Shown piece after piece: positions 62,576 to 64,000 of a stretch of DNA of 64,000 nt. The notes beneath the pieces are model-generated. The model was not told where the DNA came from and searched no databases. It was given only the letters and a program-made list of their open reading frames with translations. Numbering within the stretch: position 1 is the stretch's first letter; each line of letters starts with the position of its first letter. Location of the stretch: contig NZ_AP025017.1 in NCBI RefSeq assembly GCF_019974135.1, positions 2,294,001 to 2,358,000 on the forward strand, read 5' to 3'. The position numbers and the translations under genes are program-made. The DNA comes from Actinomyces capricornis. GTDB taxonomy: Bacteria; Actinomycetota; Actinomycetes; Actinomycetales; Actinomycetaceae.

Positions 62576-62845
62576 TCAACTCGAGAGGGAGTCCAGGGAG
62601 GTCAGCAGCCTGGATGCAGCACCGGTGAAGTATGTGCTATGAGTCACCTTTACGGTGTCAAGGGAGTCGGCCCCGACGAGGACGATATTCATCTCGGGGT
62701 GGTCGTGGTACTCGATCTCTGCGGCGCGGTAGGCGGTGGTGGCCGCCTCGACGTCGTCGCCGAACGACTCGTGGGAGATGAGTTCGTCACGGCTGCGATC
62801 GTAGATGAGTAGGAACTGCTGGATGTGGTCAGTCCTTGCTGTCAT
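62576..62845 (-). CDS. Small conserved-looking protein, unknown function
   Basis: An 89-residue soluble protein with strand/helix alternation: FLLIYDRSRDELISHESFG, a helix with VEAATTAYRAAEIEY, then MNIVLVGADSLDTVKVTHST. The VLVGADS-type strand and the general layout recall short actinobacterial proteins of unknown function. ATG 62845 has GAGGAG upstream. Its start overlaps the stop of the next gene upstream (ATGA), so the two formed an operon. Confidence 0.75.
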   Translation of the reverse strand: MTARTDHIQQFLLIYDRSRDELISHESFGDDVEAATTAYRAAEIEYHDHPEMNIVLVGADSLDTVKVTHSTYFTGAASRLLTSLDSLSS

Positions 62846-63027
62846 GATAGCTCCTCGCGTCTGGAGGCGAGCATAGCCCGGACCTGTCGGAAGAGCTCGG
62901 TGAGTCTTGCCTCATCCTCGGGGCTGGGCCGGGGGCCTCCGTCGAGCCCAATGTACATCTTCGACAGGAGGAGTGCCCACTCCTGCGCGAGGGAGGCGCC
63001 GTCCTGCTTGTAGTTCTCTCCCAGCAC
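62842..63027 (-). pseudogene. Small unknown gene, 5' end apparently lost to IS insertion
   Basis: The surviving part encodes about 61 residues (NYKQDGASLAQEWALLLSKM ... ELFRQVRAMLASRREELS), helical and charged, no family recognised. It stops by ATGA overlap with the next small gene. Going upstream, the frame continues about 25 codons into sequence belonging to the IS3 element with no good start (only TTG 63102). The native start was therefore probably removed by the insertion. GTG 63027 is the first possible internal start but has no Shine-Dalgarno. Confidence 0.5.
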
Positions 63028-63095
63028 TGGAGTGGGTGGTGTTTCTCGGACAGGGGGATATTTTCGTCTCCCTTTTGATCCGATAGGATGGAGCC

Positions 63096-63380
63096 ATGTC
63101 AAGGGCGAAGTACTCTGAGGAGTTCAAGGCACAGGTGGTGCGCGAGGTGATCGACAAAGAACGGTCGATCGCATCGGTGGCCGCCTCCTACGACCTGATA
63201 CCCCAGACCGTGGGCAACTGGGTCGCGAAGTACAAGAAGGAGCACAGCAGCGAAGAGGAAAGACAGGCAGCGGCTGAGGCTGCAGAGGTAGCCCGCCTGA
63301 AAAAGCAGGTCCGCGAACTGCAGCAGGAGAACGAGTTCCTGAAAAAAGCGGCGGCCTTCTTCGCGAAGGAACAGCAGTGA
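63096..63380 (+). CDS. IS3-family transposase OrfA
   Basis: A 94-residue protein: an HTH_Tnp_1 helix-turn-helix (YSEEFKAQVVREVID ... SIASVAASYDLIPQTVGNWV, residues 6-44), then a leucine-zipper helix (EVARLKKQVRELQQENEFLK). It binds the IS ends and regulates transposition. A slippery A6G run lies at 63342-63348, late in the gene, and the -1 frame is open from there into orfB, so an OrfAB fusion by programmed frameshift is expected. Its TGA overlaps the orfB GTG. Confidence 0.93.
   Translation: MSRAKYSEEFKAQVVREVIDKERSIASVAASYDLIPQTVGNWVAKYKKEHSSEEERQAAAEAAEVARLKKQVRELQQENEFLKKAAAFFAKEQQ
63342..63348 (+). other. Programmed -1 frameshift site of the IS3 element
   Basis: AAAAAAG heptamer read AAA AAA G in the orfA frame. 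Slippage of -1 enters the orfB frame, which is open from 63341 through the annotated orfB start. This is the standard IS3 recoding signal. Confidence 0.7.
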
Positions 63381-64000
63381 GTCAGAAGTACGAGCTCATC
63401 AATCGCGAAGAAGGCAACTACCCCATCTCATCGATGTGCCGCTGGGCGAGGGTATCACGCTCGGGATACTACTCCTGGAGAGGCCGCCCCCAGTCTCGCC
63501 GGGATATCAGAAGAAAAGATCTGGAGGCTTTAGTCAGGGCTGAATTCGAGGCCTCTGATGGCACCTACGGGTATCGGCGCATCACTGCCCGCCTAGGACG
63601 GCGCGGCGTGGTGGTGCACCGTGACACGGTGCGCTACCTCATGCGCCAGGCCGGCCTGATCGCCGCCAGGCCGCGCCGAAAGGTCCGCACCACCACCCCG
63701 GCCGCAGATGTGAACTCCAGGCCCGATCTGGTGGAACGCGACTACCGCCGCCAAGGCACCGGGAAGGAAATGGGTGGGGGACATCACCTATATCCGCACC
63801 TGGGAGGGATTCGTCTACCTGGCCACCATCCTGGACTGCGCCACAAAGAAAGTCGTTGGCTATGCGATGGCGGATCACATGAGAACCTCCCTGGTATGCG
63901 AGGCCATCGATATGGCCGTGCGCAACTGCCCTATTATCCGAGGTGAGACGATCTTCCACTCCGACCGGGGCTCTCAATACACCTCCGAGCAGTTCTCGGC
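63377..64000 (+). pseudogene. IS3-family transposase OrfB, frameshifted, 3' end outside window
   Basis: The N-terminal part is a normal OrfB (HTH_21 region; DGTYGYRRITARLGRRGVVV and VRYLMRQAGL). At about 63755-63756 the run CAAGG has one G more than expected: in the first frame the protein becomes GTGKEMGGGHHLY, while the shifted frame reads PGRKWVGDITYIRTWEGFVY and goes on to FHSDRGSQYTSEQF at the window end. The second frame carries the first two acids of the DDE triad (Asp in VGDITY, Asp in HSDRG). A one-base insertion therefore breaks this copy, unless it is a sequencing error. The catalytic Glu would lie beyond 64000. Confidence 0.85.

Larger units (their letters stand above)
63028..64000 (+). 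mobile_element. IS3-family insertion sequence, right end beyond the window
   Basis: An IS3 element with orfA and orfB in the usual -1 overlapping order. The left boundary is estimated near 63028, where a terminal-repeat-like TGGAGTGGGTGG and TTTCTCGGACAGG begin and the neighbouring small gene is cut. The exact end, the right repeat and any target duplication cannot be seen because the element continues past 64000. Confidence 0.8.

Noticed and set aside
62271..64000. Integrated element using tRNA-Arg as attachment site
   Set aside because: No repeat of the tRNA 3' end and no integrase. The only mobile gene is the IS3, which lies beyond two chromosomal-looking genes.

Overview
The window is high-GC actinobacterial DNA. 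A WhiB regulator, an actinobacterial-type rrn operon with no tRNA in its 16S-23S spacer, an Rv1747-like FHA-ABC transporter beside a PknB-type kinase, and the look of the 16S gene all suggest Actinomycetaceae, most likely Actinomyces. This placement is judgement from reading; no search was run. Coding density is high and strong GC3 bias produces many long false antisense frames, which are left out.

Layout. 0.1-15.7 kb is core: whiB1 and an orphan FHA/EccC-type ATPase (minus), ligA (plus), a large L,D-transpeptidase (minus), the gatCAB operon and an ACT-domain malic enzyme (plus), and a DoxX-like membrane protein (minus). 16.0-22.05 kb is one complete rrn operon (tandem promoters, leader, 16S, 23S, 5S, terminator). 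22.1-25.3 kb holds a ThrE-type exporter and, facing it, an AspT/YidE-type permease. 25.7-33.9 kb is branched-chain amino acid synthesis (ilvB-ilvN-ilvC, then leuB and ilvE), interrupted at 29.3-31.3 kb by an ATPase plus TOPRIM-like gene pair that resembles two-gene phage-defence modules.

34.0-53.4 kb is a cell-envelope polysaccharide locus. It has an LCP ligase, two TagD-type cytidylyltransferases (one lacking its nucleotide-binding motif), a half-length WecB-like remnant, flippase, glycosyltransferases, a Wzy-like polymerase, a DegT aminotransferase, a Wzz-like protein with a dead kinase domain, a membrane NDP-sugar 4,6-dehydratase, two tandem ATP-grasp enzymes, a PglC-type initiating sugar transferase and a secreted NodB-type deacetylase. 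Dehydratase, aminotransferase and PglC-type transferase suggest a 4-amino-4,6-dideoxy sugar at the reducing end; the ATP-grasp pair, with no acetyltransferase in view, suggests an amino-acid or other acyl amide on it (inference).

53.6-64 kb: a GlpT/UhpT-type organophosphate antiporter, tRNA-His, oligoribonuclease, a transmembrane Ser/Thr kinase convergent with an FHA-FHA-ABC exporter (the M. tuberculosis PknF/Rv1747 pairing), tRNA-Arg, two small unknown genes, and an IS3-family element running off the window end. The IS appears to have removed the 5' end of one small gene, and its orfB carries a one-base frameshift.

Recurring themes: four-base ATGA/GTGA stop-start overlaps within operons, GC-rich hairpin terminators between convergent genes, and several genes with a TANNNT box six or seven bases before the start codon, the layout expected for leaderless mRNAs.
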